A stretch of 18,808 bases of DNA from QQUD01 sp039029915 (GTDB lineage Bacteria > Chloroflexota > Anaerolineae > Promineifilales > Promineifilaceae), in NCBI GenBank assembly GCA_039029915.1, contig JBCCFD010000105.1, positions 1 to 18,808 of the forward strand, written 5' to 3'. Shown one piece after another: positions 6,961 to 15,036 of this stretch. A model generated the notes under the pieces. That model did no database searches and was not told the origin of the DNA. It saw nothing but the letters and a program-made list of their open reading frames with translations. Position 1 is the first letter of the stretch; every line of letters starts with the position of its first letter. The position numbers were made by a program, and so were the translations under genes.

Positions 6961-7668
6961 TTAATGATGATCTGAAGTGGGTCTATGTGGATACTTTTGT
7001 AAAAAGTCAACTAAATGATGAGGGGTCAGCACAACGGCCGTTTCCAAATCTTCAAACACTTCATACAAAAAATATTCTGCTGAGCGCATATCTGTTTGAA
7101 ACGTTTCATATAAAAAACGAACGGCATCCTCCGAAATCGTCACTCGCTGAGTTGGGTCAATAACAAAAAATTGGAGTCGATTTTCTAACCATTCTGCATA
7201 ATGGCTGGGTGACACAATGTCATCCACATTTAAAGTCACTAAGGGTAAATTGTAATCTACAAAATAGGTTGATAAATCCTGATGAGAGGTAAAAATGCAG
7301 CGACATTGATTTGGATCACCTATCTGCCGCAACCATTTACGCCGCTGCCACCAGTTTAAGCGCTGCGCTTCATCCAATAAGAACAGATCGGCTGCATTTA
7401 ATGGTGATAAAATTTTTGAGCGGCCTTCTGGAATATACTCATAAATGATAGATAATTTAGAATGGCTTAATTCATCTTCGATTCGATGCAAAAGGGATGT
7501 TTTACCCGCTCCAATTCGACCAATTAACTGAACATGACGCGGTGAATCAAAGAGCATCTTCCGAAAAGTTTTAGGTATAAACCCAATTTCACCCCATTCT
7601 TGCCTCGTCAACGCAGAAAAAGGGTTTTGACGATATCCAATTCGGTGGTGTTTAAAAAAAATATTCAT
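6961..7668 (-). CDS. Orphan P-loop ATPase (AAA/ExeA-like), 235 residues
   Basis: The product has a Walker A loop GRIGAGKTS (50-58, with K56 and T57), a Walker B strand LFLLDEAQ (95-102, D99 and E100) and a likely sensor-1 segment IFTSHQD (125-131). The N-terminal RQNPFSALTRQEW is like the entry segment of ExeA/TniB-type ATPases. Residues 149-235 would be the alpha-helical lid, with no recognisable partner domain. It probably binds and hydrolyses ATP in the cytoplasm; its role is unknown. I chose ATG 7668 because the ATPase-like sequence starts there. The frame is open to ATG 7767, but the extra 33 residues look like translated intergenic DNA. The gene stands alone on its strand between a convergent and a divergent gene. 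No transposase or secretion gene is nearby to explain it. Confidence 0.8.
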   Translation of the reverse strand: MNIFFKHHRIGYRQNPFSALTRQEWGEIGFIPKTFRKMLFDSPRHVQLIGRIGAGKTSLLHRIEDELSHSKLSIIYEYIPEGRSKILSPLNAADLFLLDEAQRLNWWQRRKWLRQIGDPNQCRCIFTSHQDLSTYFVDYNLPLVTLNVDDIVSPSHYAEWLENRLQFFVIDPTQRVTISEDAVRFLYETFQTDMRSAEYFLYEVFEDLETAVVLTPHHLVDFLQKYPHRPTSDHH

Positions 7669-7834
7669 ATAACCATGACCAATGGATATAAATTTTGCAA
7701 AATAGTCAGACCAATTGCGATATTTACTAGTAAAACTAAAGATATAGGTAATCTGAATCTTTCCCATTTACCTAAAAAAGAGAGCCATGAGCCGCCACTA
7801 CTACTGGTATACTTAATAGTGATTGTAATCCTAA

Positions 7835-7843
7835 TGATATAAT
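7835..7843 (+). promoter_or_regulatory. Extended -10 promoter for the Ser/Thr kinase gene
   Basis: TGATATAAT is a perfect extended -10 element (TG, one base, TATAAT). No good -35 stands 16-18 bases upstream, as is common for extended -10 promoters. The predicted transcript start near 7850 gives a leader of about 65 bases before the start at 7915. Confidence 0.55.
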
Positions 7844-7914
7844 GTTTTCATTGTAGGCAAGAGGATCACGAGTGGCAACTTAAACTTCATAGAAGGACAT
7901 AGCAAAAAGTATCA

Positions 7915-10323
7915 ATGTCTTCAATCGATTCACGTTGGGAAGGCCGCATCCTCGGGGAGCGCTACCAAATAGAAACACTTTTAGGGCGGGGTGGCATGTC
8001 TTCTGTTTACCGTGCCCATGATCCAAATTTACAAAGAAAAGTTGCCGTTAAGGTCATCCACCCGCATTTAACTGACAACCCAGAGTTTGTAAAAAGATTT
8101 GAACAAGAAGCGGCTGCTGTTGCTCAACTGCGGCACAATAATATCGTTCAAGTTCATGATTTCAACAACAACGATGATGTTTACTACATGGTGCTGGAAT
8201 TCATTCCAGGTGAATCCTTAGGTCAGAAGTTAAAGGGCCTCAATTCAGTAGGCATTCACCTCCCTTTAAGTGACACAATCCGCATTTTATCAAAAGTTTG
8301 TGAAGCTGTTGATTATGCTCACCAACGGCGCATGATCCACCGAGATATAAAGCCTGCCAATGTCATGATTAACCTACTCGGTGAGCCAATCTTAATGGAT
8401 TTTGGCATTGCCAAAATTCTTGGAGGGCAATCTCATACGGCGACAGGGGCCGCGATGGGAACGGCCGCTTACATGTCACCAGAGCAGGTTAGGGGTGAAA
8501 AAACGGATCATCGCGCAGATATTTATTCACTAGGCATCATGTTTTATGAGATGCTACGCGGAGAGCCACCGTACAGTGGTGATTCAACCTTCCAAATCAT
8601 GCTCAAGCATGTTAACGAACCTATCCCTGATATTCGGATATTAGATTCTAATATTCCGAATACTGTCGCTTCAATCTTAGAAAGGGCCTTAGCTAAAAAT
8701 CCAAAAGACCGCTATCAGTCAGCAGCTGAGATGGCGGCGGTTCTCAACACGATTAATTTACAGCTGCAGGGCAGTGTGGCAGATACCCTAGCGGCACGCC
8801 ATATCGATCGTTTATCAACGATGTGGCAACGGGCCAACGATTTGTACGAAATTCGAAAGTTCCCTGAATGTATTGACCAACTTGATGAACTCAAGCAGGC
8901 CGATCCAGAATTTCAAGAACAAAAAGTCAGCGAGTTGCGCCTCAACGCGCTCGATTTATTACATGAAAGAGCCATTCGCCTATATCAAGATGGAAAATTT
9001 GAAGAAGCACTCACGACAATAGAATCTTATCAGCGGCGCTCGCCTGATGATCCAGAGGCCTCAAATCTTGAGCATTTGATAAAACACGGTATGCAAAATC
9101 AGGGACTATTAAAAAAGCTAGAGGCCCTATATGATGAAGCTGCATTATTGCTTGAGGCCCGAAAATACGAAGAGGCGTTGGAAAAATGGGAGTCGATCAA
9201 GCGTCAAAAAGGTGAGCTGCAGTTTGAAGATCGCCTAGAGGTGGCCAAACGCTCACAAGAAGGCATCTGCACTTCTTTGTATAATGAAGCGCTTCGAGCC
9301 GTCGCAGATAAAGAGCCTGAGCGTGCCTCATTCCTCTTAAGCCAAATTCATGAGATAAATCCAAATTATCCTGATTCGCAGCATGTTGAAACGGCCGTTA
9401 ATCGTCTCATTCTTGCTGAAAAACAGCGTGCTTTAGCATTACGCATTGGGGGCATCATACTGGTGGCCCTGTTGCTACTCGGGGGTGTAGTCACGATTCA
9501 AAGGTTATTGTCTGATGAAGGCACAAACGCAGGTGGCGCAACGCCCACAGCGAGTAATGCAGTCGCTAATGCCGATATAACACCAACTGAAACGGCTGTT
9601 TCTTCAACCATAATTGAAGAGACAGCCGTCCCTAGCCTAGACCCAACACAAACTGTTACTCTATCACCATCGACGACACCAACTGTTGAGCCCTCTGCTA
9701 CTGCTGAGCCAACTATAACAGCAACCGTGACAAACACACCTGCGCCCACAAATACACCGCCAGCTAGCGAAGAATTATCAAATACGGCCGTCGTTACTGG
9801 ACCAGCTTCCATCTTTTCATCACCAGATTCAGCATCTACAGAGAGAAGCATCTTACAGGTAGGCGATGAAGTTGCTATATTAGGGCGCTCCCAATTTGGA
9901 AACTGGCTTTATGTCCGAGATGGCGAGAGCAAAGTCGGTTTCGTTTTTGGTGACCTGCTCGATTGGAATGGTGATGCAAGTGCGCTTACAATTTTCCAAC
10001 CTGAGGAAATTGTGCCTACCCCACCTACGCCAAGCGAAGACATAACAACGCTCGAATTTGACATCTTTCCTATCGATGGCACAAAGCGATGTGATGATAA
10101 TATGTGGTTTGTATCCATTTACTTTGAAGGCCGCGGCGGGGATGGAATTTACACTTATTTTTGGGAAGGCCAACCCATTGCCAGTGATATTGTTGATACG
10201 ATTACTTTAGAAGTAGGCTCTCCGGGCAACGCGATAATCTCGATGGGGCAGGTCGTTTCCGGTGATGGACAATCAGTAACCCAAGATTTATTTATTGACC
10301 CCCCGAGCTGTTTTGGAAGCTGA
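7915..10323 (+). CDS. Receptor-type Ser/Thr protein kinase with TPR-like, TM and SH3-like domains
   Basis: This is an 802-residue one-pass membrane kinase of the bacterial PknB type. The kinase domain (about 17-285) is complete: G-loop GRGGMSSVY (24-32), K46 in VAVKV, E65 in the C-helix, HRDIKPANV (142-150) with catalytic D144, DFG 162-164, GTAAYMSPEQ (182-191) and R266. Residues about 300-500 hold four TPR-like helical pairs with A/L-E-E-A repeats. A membrane helix lies at about 511-526. The outside part has a Thr/Pro-rich linker (540-620), an SH3b-like domain (about 625-684, with WLYVRDG and GFVFGDLL) and a C-terminal beta domain (about 710-802) with two cysteines, C726 and C799, that may pair. 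An in-frame TAG 15 bases upstream fixes ATG 7915 as the most upstream start. The only SD-like AAGGA is 17 bases away, so initiation may be inefficient. Targets are unknown. Confidence 0.95.
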   Translation: MSSIDSRWEGRILGERYQIETLLGRGGMSSVYRAHDPNLQRKVAVKVIHPHLTDNPEFVKRFEQEAAAVAQLRHNNIVQVHDFNNNDDVYYMVLEFIPGESLGQKLKGLNSVGIHLPLSDTIRILSKVCEAVDYAHQRRMIHRDIKPANVMINLLGEPILMDFGIAKILGGQSHTATGAAMGTAAYMSPEQVRGEKTDHRADIYSLGIMFYEMLRGEPPYSGDSTFQIMLKHVNEPIPDIRILDSNIPNTVASILERALAKNPKDRYQSAAEMAAVLNTINLQLQGSVADTLAARHIDRLSTMWQRANDLYEIRKFPECIDQLDELKQADPEFQEQKVSELRLNALDLLHERAIRLYQDGKFEEALTTIESYQRRSPDDPEASNLEHLIKHGMQNQGLLKKLEALYDEAALLLEARKYEEALEKWESIKRQKGELQFEDRLEVAKRSQEGICTSLYNEALRAVADKEPERASFLLSQIHEINPNYPDSQHVETAVNRLILAEKQRALALRIGGIILVALLLLGGVVTIQRLLSDEGTNAGGATPTASNAVANADITPTETAVSSTIIEETAVPSLDPTQTVTLSPSTTPTVEPSATAEPTITATVTNTPAPTNTPPASEELSNTAVVTGPASIFSSPDSASTERSILQVGDEVAILGRSQFGNWLYVRDGESKVGFVFGDLLDWNGDASALTIFQPEEIVPTPPTPSEDITTLEFDIFPIDGTKRCDDNMWFVSIYFEGRGGDGIYTYFWEGQPIASDIVDTITLEVGSPGNAIISMGQVVSGDGQSVTQDLFIDPPSCFGS

Positions 10324-10467
10324 CCCGTTAACCAGCTTTTTCTCAACGACACCAACACGGCCGTTTAACTCAACAACCACTTGTAATAGCTGGCCGATGG
10401 CTTGTTCCGAGGTCAGCGTCCCTTTTCGCCATTTTCGGGAAATCTCTTCTAACGAATATGCACTCAT
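10288..10467 (-). CDS. Small 59-residue protein, predicted helical
   Basis: ATG 10467 has a strong AAGGAG 7 bases upstream, which decides the start over a 15-codon upstream extension. The product begins SAYSLEEISRKWRKGTLTSE and continues with a probable helix rich in Gln, Leu and Val (about 20-46), then a short Lys/Arg/Ser tail. The heptad-like LLQVVVELNGRVGVVEKKL segment could be a coiled coil. I do not know the function. The last 36 bases overlap the 3' end of the convergent kinase gene. The codons for Asn-Gly-Arg sit on a copy of ACGGCCGT. No neighbour on the same strand is close. Confidence 0.7.
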   Translation of the reverse strand: MSAYSLEEISRKWRKGTLTSEQAIGQLLQVVVELNGRVGVVEKKLVNGSASKTARGVNK

Positions 10468-11086
10468 TTCAAACTCCTTATGCACTATGTGTGTAAAGTT
10501 TCTAATACGCATCCTCTAGAAAAAGTATTGATATCTCATGGAGTGGCGTATTTGGGACCTCAATAGATATCAAGCAAGAATAAAAGAAAGTCCTCTTCCC
10601 AGTGACAGCATAAACAACGCCTATCCCAACACCAGAGACCCCAGAAAACAACAAACCAGAGGGATAATGGCTTGAAAAGGTGGCAAGCAAACGAAATCTC
10701 AAGTATCGAAATACGACCGTTGCTTTTGCTATTCCATTTCAATTACCCTTGCTCGATAAATACATTTTACACGTATTTAAAATTATTGTCAATACCAGTT
10801 TATCACTAACGTGTATTTTGTATTTACCAAAATATAATACGCAAAAAATATTTGGCTATGAGTAAAAGTCAACAAACCCACCTTAAACGAAACCCAAACC
10901 TTTCCAGTCTATATCTCTGCGTTTTTAGCGTCTCTTATCATCCTCAAATTGTATGTCCGTTAGCGCATTTCAATTTATTTATCGTGAGTAAGGTACATAG
11001 TTACTAGGGCTAAGAAGGTTATAATTGGACACCTGCATAAACGAAAAAAGATTAGACAAAACAAACCAATTAATCAGGAGAAAATT
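10468..11086. other. AT-rich intergenic region of about 620 bases
   Basis: I see no convincing gene here; the open frames are short, lack ribosome sites and have no coding character. It contains an inverted repeat TTGATATCT/AGATATCAA at 10528-10536 and 10565-10573, which flanks a GC-richer 28 bases. A looser pair, CCAAAATAT/AATATTTGG, lies between about 10825 and 10860. TACACG/CGTGTA copies lie at about 10767 and 10811. A TATAAT at 11020-11025 could be the -10 of the ygcW-like gene, giving a leader of about 55 bases. No ACGGCCGT occurs in the region. Confidence 0.6.
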
Positions 11087-11890
11087 TTGAAATCAAGTTT
11101 AAACCCCACACAAATGGCAATCACAGACTTCTCAATGGATTTTTTCTTCCTGAAGGGGAAAACGGCCGTTATCACAGGCGGCAACAGTGGCTTAGGGCAG
11201 GCGTACTCACTTGCCTTAGCCAAAGCGGGCGCCAATATTTTTGTCCCGAGCATCATGCCAGATGATGGTAAAACCAGGGGGCTTGTTGAAGAGCAGGGCG
11301 TTAGTTACCAATACATGGAGGTGGATATTACCGAAGACGGCGCGCCAAAGCGGATTATGGATCAATGTTTGGAGATTTACGGCCGTATTGACATCCTCGT
11401 TAATAATGCTGGCATTTGCAACCTAGGCGATGTCCTAGATTTTGACCGTCGCGCTTGGGACCCCATGATCGACGTCAATCTGACCGCTGCTTTTGAGCTA
11501 AGCCTCGAAGCCGCTAAAGTAATGGTCCCACAAAAAAGTGGCAAAATCATCAACATTTGTTCCCTCTTCTCCTATCTAGGAGGTCAACGCTCCCCTGCCT
11601 ATGCGGCAACTAAGCACGCCCTAGCCGGGTTTACCAAAGCATACTGCGATGAACTCGCCCAGCACAACATTCAAGTCAACGGCATTGCTCCGGGCTACTA
11701 CGCCACTAATATCACGACCGAAACCCGAGCCAATCCAGAATCAAATCGTCGCATTCTTGACCATATTCCAGCCAATCGTTGGGGCGAACTGCAAGATCTA
11801 ATGGGAACTGTTGTCTTTTTATCCAGCCGCGCTTCAGACTATGTAAATGGCCACCTCCTTGTGGTTGACGGTGGCTATCTCGTTCGTTAG
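11087..11890 (+). CDS. ygcW: SDR-family dehydrogenase, YgcW/KduD-like
   Basis: This is a classical short-chain dehydrogenase/reductase. It has the NAD(P) loop TGGNSGLG (30-37), NNAG (106-109), N131, and the catalytic S159, Y172 and K176 in the YAATK motif. The C-terminus (HIPANRWGELQDLMG, then VNGHLLVVDGGYLVR) follows KduD-type 2-deoxy-D-gluconate 3-dehydrogenases. The closest match I can recall is E. coli YgcW, which shares segments such as FSMDFF.LKGKTA and IINICSLFSYLGGQ. The likely reaction is NAD(P)-dependent oxidation or reduction of a sugar acid; the substrate is not known. The start is TTG 11087, with AGGAG 6 bases upstream; ATG 11114 has no ribosome site. It is the first gene of a three-gene block with an FAD oxidase and an FGGY kinase, and it carries two ACGGCCGT copies. 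Confidence 0.9.
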   Translation: MKSSLNPTQMAITDFSMDFFFLKGKTAVITGGNSGLGQAYSLALAKAGANIFVPSIMPDDGKTRGLVEEQGVSYQYMEVDITEDGAPKRIMDQCLEIYGRIDILVNNAGICNLGDVLDFDRRAWDPMIDVNLTAAFELSLEAAKVMVPQKSGKIINICSLFSYLGGQRSPAYAATKHALAGFTKAYCDELAQHNIQVNGIAPGYYATNITTETRANPESNRRILDHIPANRWGELQDLMGTVVFLSSRASDYVNGHLLVVDGGYLVR

Positions 11891-11934
11891 TATCTTTTCG
11901 TATTTCAGGCGATCAAAAACGTTTGCTAAGTGTT

Positions 11935-11966
11935 TTATTGGCATTCCTTATTGCTCTCCAATAAGG
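11935..11966 (+). promoter_or_regulatory. Two mutually exclusive hairpins between the SDR and FAD oxidase genes
   Basis: CCTTATTG (11946-11953) and CAATAAGG (11959-11966) form a perfect 8-bp stem with a 5-base loop. The same right arm could pair instead with TTATTGG at 11935-11941 through CCAATAA (11958-11964). No T run follows, so a terminator is unlikely. It may be an mRNA-processing or attenuation element that sets the ratio of the two genes, or simply a short palindrome. Confidence 0.4.
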
Positions 11967-12029
11967 GCCAAATTTCCCCAAAATTAGCCCGCCCCTTTAT
12001 ATCACCTAAAAAATAAAAGTAGGAAACAA

Positions 12030-13487
12030 ATGTCATTATCAAGAGAAGAAATTGTCCAAAATTTAAAACAAATAGTGGATTCAAATCGGGTCATAACCGA
12101 TGAACAAACGCTAAAAGAAAACAGCCACGACCGTTTTTATAAGCTTCCGAGTGTCTTCGGCATCTATCCGCTCCCTATTCCTGCCGCAGTCGTAAAACCA
12201 ACCAATAGTCAAGAGGTTTCAGACCTTTTAAAATTCCTCAATGAAAATCAAATTAACTGCGTTCCAAAAACAGGCGGATCGGCAACAGAAGGTGGACTAG
12301 AAACCATTGTTGAAAATTCTGTCGTCATCGATGGCTCTGGAATGAACCAAATTGTTAAAATTGATACATACAGCATGCTTGCCACGGCTCAGTGCGGCGT
12401 CAATTTAGGCGTGCTAGAAGACCAGCTTCGTGCTCAAGGTTACACAACAGGTCACTCTCCCCAATCAAAACCCCTTGCCCAAATGGGCGGTCTCGTTGCC
12501 ACCCGAAGTATCGGTCAATTTTCTACCCTGTATGGTGGCATTGAAGACATGGTAGTTGGTCTAGAAGCAGTCTTTCCCAACGGACAAATTGCTCGCATAA
12601 AAAATGTGCCCCGTCGCGCCTGTGGACCAGACATTCGGCACATCATTATTGGCAATGAAGGGGCACTTTGCTACATAACCGAAGTCACCGTCAAAATCTT
12701 TAAATTTGAGCCAGAAAATAACAAGTACTATGGTTATGCTCTTGATAATATGAAAACCGGTTTTGAGATTTTGCGAGATGTCATGACCTCTGGCTATCGC
12801 CCCTCTATTGCTCGTCTTTACGATCAGGAAGATGGTGCACAACACAGCTTTGATCAATTTGCTCCTAACAAATGTGTACTTATTCTAATGGCTGAAGGAC
12901 CAGCCAAAATCACCCAAGCGACGGCCGAAGGTATTGAAGAGATCGTCGCCAATTATGAGGGATGTGAACGCGTCGACTCAAAGATTATTGAAGATTGGTT
13001 TAATCACCTCAACTGGGGTCCCGAAAAAATTGAGGAAGAGCGTGAATTTATTCGCAAAAACCTCAAAATGGGCTTTACAACAGAAGTTTCTGGCACATGG
13101 GACGTTATTCATAACATTTACGAAAATGGGATTCGCCGCATTCGAGAAGAGTTTCCACACATAGATGACGTTACCATGTTAGGGGGACATTCATCCCACA
13201 GCTATCAAAATGGTACCAACATGTACTTTGTTTACGATTACAATGTGGTGGACTGTGAACTGGAAGAAGAAATGCATAAGTATCATATCCCCCTCAACGC
13301 CATCATTGTTGAAGAGGCATTAAAAGCCGGAGGATCGATGGTACATCATCACGGCATTGGTAAACACCGTACCCCATGGACTAAGGAAGAGCATGGCTCT
13401 GCCTATTACATCCTCGAATCGCTTAAAGAAGTATTTGATCCCAAAGGCATCATGAACAAAGGCACCATTTTCCCCGTGCAAGAGTAA
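12030..13487 (+). CDS. ygcU: FAD-linked oxidase, YgcU-like (alkyl-DHAP synthase/GlcD superfamily)
   Basis: The 485-residue protein has an N-terminal PCMH-type FAD-binding domain (about 45-224) with the pyrophosphate-contacting TGGSATEGG (81-89), GHSPQSKPLAQMGGLVATRS (141-160) and IIIGNEGALCYITEV (205-219). An FAD-oxidase C-terminal domain follows (about 235-482) with the histidine cluster VHHHGIGKHR (438-447), the same block that carries catalytic histidines in alkyl-dihydroxyacetonephosphate synthase. From memory, E. coli YgcU matches over the whole length, including VATRSIGQFSTLYG and GGHSSHSYQNGTNMYFVYD. It is likely a soluble flavin dehydrogenase for a 2-hydroxy acid or a related substrate; the substrate is unknown. 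ATG 12030 has AGGA 5 bases upstream. It lies 139 bases after the SDR gene and 35 before the kinase gene. No ACGGCCGT is present. Confidence 0.93.
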   Translation: MSLSREEIVQNLKQIVDSNRVITDEQTLKENSHDRFYKLPSVFGIYPLPIPAAVVKPTNSQEVSDLLKFLNENQINCVPKTGGSATEGGLETIVENSVVIDGSGMNQIVKIDTYSMLATAQCGVNLGVLEDQLRAQGYTTGHSPQSKPLAQMGGLVATRSIGQFSTLYGGIEDMVVGLEAVFPNGQIARIKNVPRRACGPDIRHIIIGNEGALCYITEVTVKIFKFEPENNKYYGYALDNMKTGFEILRDVMTSGYRPSIARLYDQEDGAQHSFDQFAPNKCVLILMAEGPAKITQATAEGIEEIVANYEGCERVDSKIIEDWFNHLNWGPEKIEEEREFIRKNLKMGFTTEVSGTWDVIHNIYENGIRRIREEFPHIDDVTMLGGHSSHSYQNGTNMYFVYDYNVVDCELEEEMHKYHIPLNAIIVEEALKAGGSMVHHHGIGKHRTPWTKEEHGSAYYILESLKEVFDPKGIMNKGTIFPVQE

Positions 13488-13522
13488 ATCTTTCACCATT
13501 TTGATGCAATCAGGGTTTTCAT

Positions 13523-14974
13523 ATGAGTAGAAAATATTTAATGGGTATCGATGTTGGAACCCAAAGCGCAAAAGTAGTAATTTTTGATTTAGAGGGGAAC
13601 ATCATCTGCGACAGCCGTCAGCCACTCCGTAAAATGGTCATCCCTGCCCCCCTGCTGGCTGAGCACCCAGATGACGATATATGGGACGCTTTAAAAATTG
13701 CCCTAAAAGCCACAATGGAGCGATTTCAAACTGAAATCCAAGGAGATGCCAACGCAATCTTAGCGGTAGGGCTGTGCGGCATTCGGTGCTGTCGCGTTTT
13801 GCTCAAGGCCAACGGTGAACTAGCATATCCGGTCATTAGCTGGATGGACAAACGACTCAATGTGCCATATGAGCAGATCGATGCTTATGGGGACGTGCAT
13901 TACGTGACTACAACATCTGGCTATTTAACGCATCGCCTCACCGGAGAGTTTAAAGATACTTGTGCCAATTATATCGGTTGGTGGCCGATGGACGATAACG
14001 TCTTTAATTGGAGCGACGATCCATCTCTATATGAAACTTGCAATCTAACCCAAGAACAGCTCTTTGATGTGATCAAACCGGGTGAGATCCTTGGTCATAT
14101 TACTCCTCAAGTAGCCAAAATGACGAATCTTCCGGAGGGCTTACCTGTTGTCGCAACAGCACACGACAAAGCGGTTGAAGCATTGGGCACAAGTACGCTT
14201 GATGCCGGTACCGTCCTTATTTCGCTCGGCACCTACATTGGGGCAATGGTGCACGGGAGGGAGAACGTTCAAGATGCCCAACACTTCTGGTCGTTTCAAG
14301 CCTCAGTGCCGAATCGATATTTGTACGAATGCATGGGCGTTCGGCGGGGTATGTGGACCATAAGCTGGTTTTGTGAGCAGTTTGGGGACAATGTTTTACT
14401 TGAAGCCAAGAAACTTGGTGTGTCTATTGAAACCTTATTTGAACGGGAGGCAGTAAGCGTGCCAGCCGGCTGTGAAGGATTGCTTACCATTCACGATTGG
14501 GCGCCACCGGTAGAAGCGGAGTTTCGTAAAGGGGTGATGTTTGGCTTTGATAGTCGTCATACTCGGGCTCACATCTACCGGTCTATTTTGGAAGGGATCG
14601 CCTTTACCATGAAAAATCACGTTGATAAAATGATTGAAGAGCTAAACATGCCTCTTGAACGTTTAGTCCTTTCCGGCGGAGGGGCCAATAGCGATCTGTT
14701 TTTACAAATATTTGCAGATGTGTTTGGCGTTCCAGTTCAAAGAAGCCAAATGAAAAGCTCCGCTTCCATCGGGTGCGCTATCAATGCGGGGATAGCCGTA
14801 GGGGCATTTGACTCATACGAAGAAGCGATCGGCAAAATGGTGCATTCAGGAGATGAGGTAGCACCCAGACTAGAAAACCATAAGCTTTATTCTGAGCTAA
14901 ATAAAAAGGTTTATCAGTTAGCCCACACTCATTTTGATCCTATCTTGAAATCACTGAGCAAAATCGTTGATTGA
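13523..14974 (+). CDS. ygcE: FGGY-family carbohydrate kinase, YgcE-like
   Basis: The 483-residue protein has both actin-like FGGY domains. Domain I begins with the phosphate-binding LMGIDVGTQSAKVVIFDLEG (6-25). The catalytic base is probably D215 in TAHDKAVEALG, and domain II has the adenosine-binding LVLSGGGANSDLFLQ (381-395) and the SSASIGCAINAG segment (412-423). FGGY kinases use ATP to phosphorylate sugars, polyols or related hydroxy compounds; this member's substrate is unknown. Substrate-contact segments such as LCGIRCCRVLL (84-94) and SWMDKR (106-111) differ from those of xylulokinase and glycerol kinase. From memory, E. coli YgcE is the nearest named relative. ATG 13523 has AGGG about 7 bases upstream. 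It is the last gene of the SDR-oxidase-kinase block, and it converges on a metalloprotease gene 62 bases away with no clear terminator between. Confidence 0.9.
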   Translation: MSRKYLMGIDVGTQSAKVVIFDLEGNIICDSRQPLRKMVIPAPLLAEHPDDDIWDALKIALKATMERFQTEIQGDANAILAVGLCGIRCCRVLLKANGELAYPVISWMDKRLNVPYEQIDAYGDVHYVTTTSGYLTHRLTGEFKDTCANYIGWWPMDDNVFNWSDDPSLYETCNLTQEQLFDVIKPGEILGHITPQVAKMTNLPEGLPVVATAHDKAVEALGTSTLDAGTVLISLGTYIGAMVHGRENVQDAQHFWSFQASVPNRYLYECMGVRRGMWTISWFCEQFGDNVLLEAKKLGVSIETLFEREAVSVPAGCEGLLTIHDWAPPVEAEFRKGVMFGFDSRHTRAHIYRSILEGIAFTMKNHVDKMIEELNMPLERLVLSGGGANSDLFLQIFADVFGVPVQRSQMKSSASIGCAINAGIAVGAFDSYEEAIGKMVHSGDEVAPRLENHKLYSELNKKVYQLAHTHFDPILKSLSKIVD

Positions 14975-15036
14975 GTTGCAAAGAGATTCAAAATTTTAGG
15001 AGAAGTTAACTGTTCCGAAGTTTCTAATCTGAATAC

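Noticed and set aside
7669..7767. N-terminal extension of the P-loop ATPase
   Set aside because: The 33 extra residues resemble translated AT-rich intergenic DNA and precede the recognisable start of the ATPase.
9498..9851. 117-codon minus-strand ORF rich in Val, Gly and Ala
   Set aside because: It is the antisense of the Thr/Pro-rich linker of the kinase; low-complexity coding sequence often leaves the opposite strand open.
10502..10865. Several 60-66 codon ORFs on both strands between the kinase and the SDR gene
   Set aside because: They overlap each other, lack ribosome sites and show no coding composition or family motif.
13320..13571. 83-codon minus-strand ORF across the ygcU-ygcE junction
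   Set aside because: It is antisense to both conserved genes and lacks any recognisable motif.
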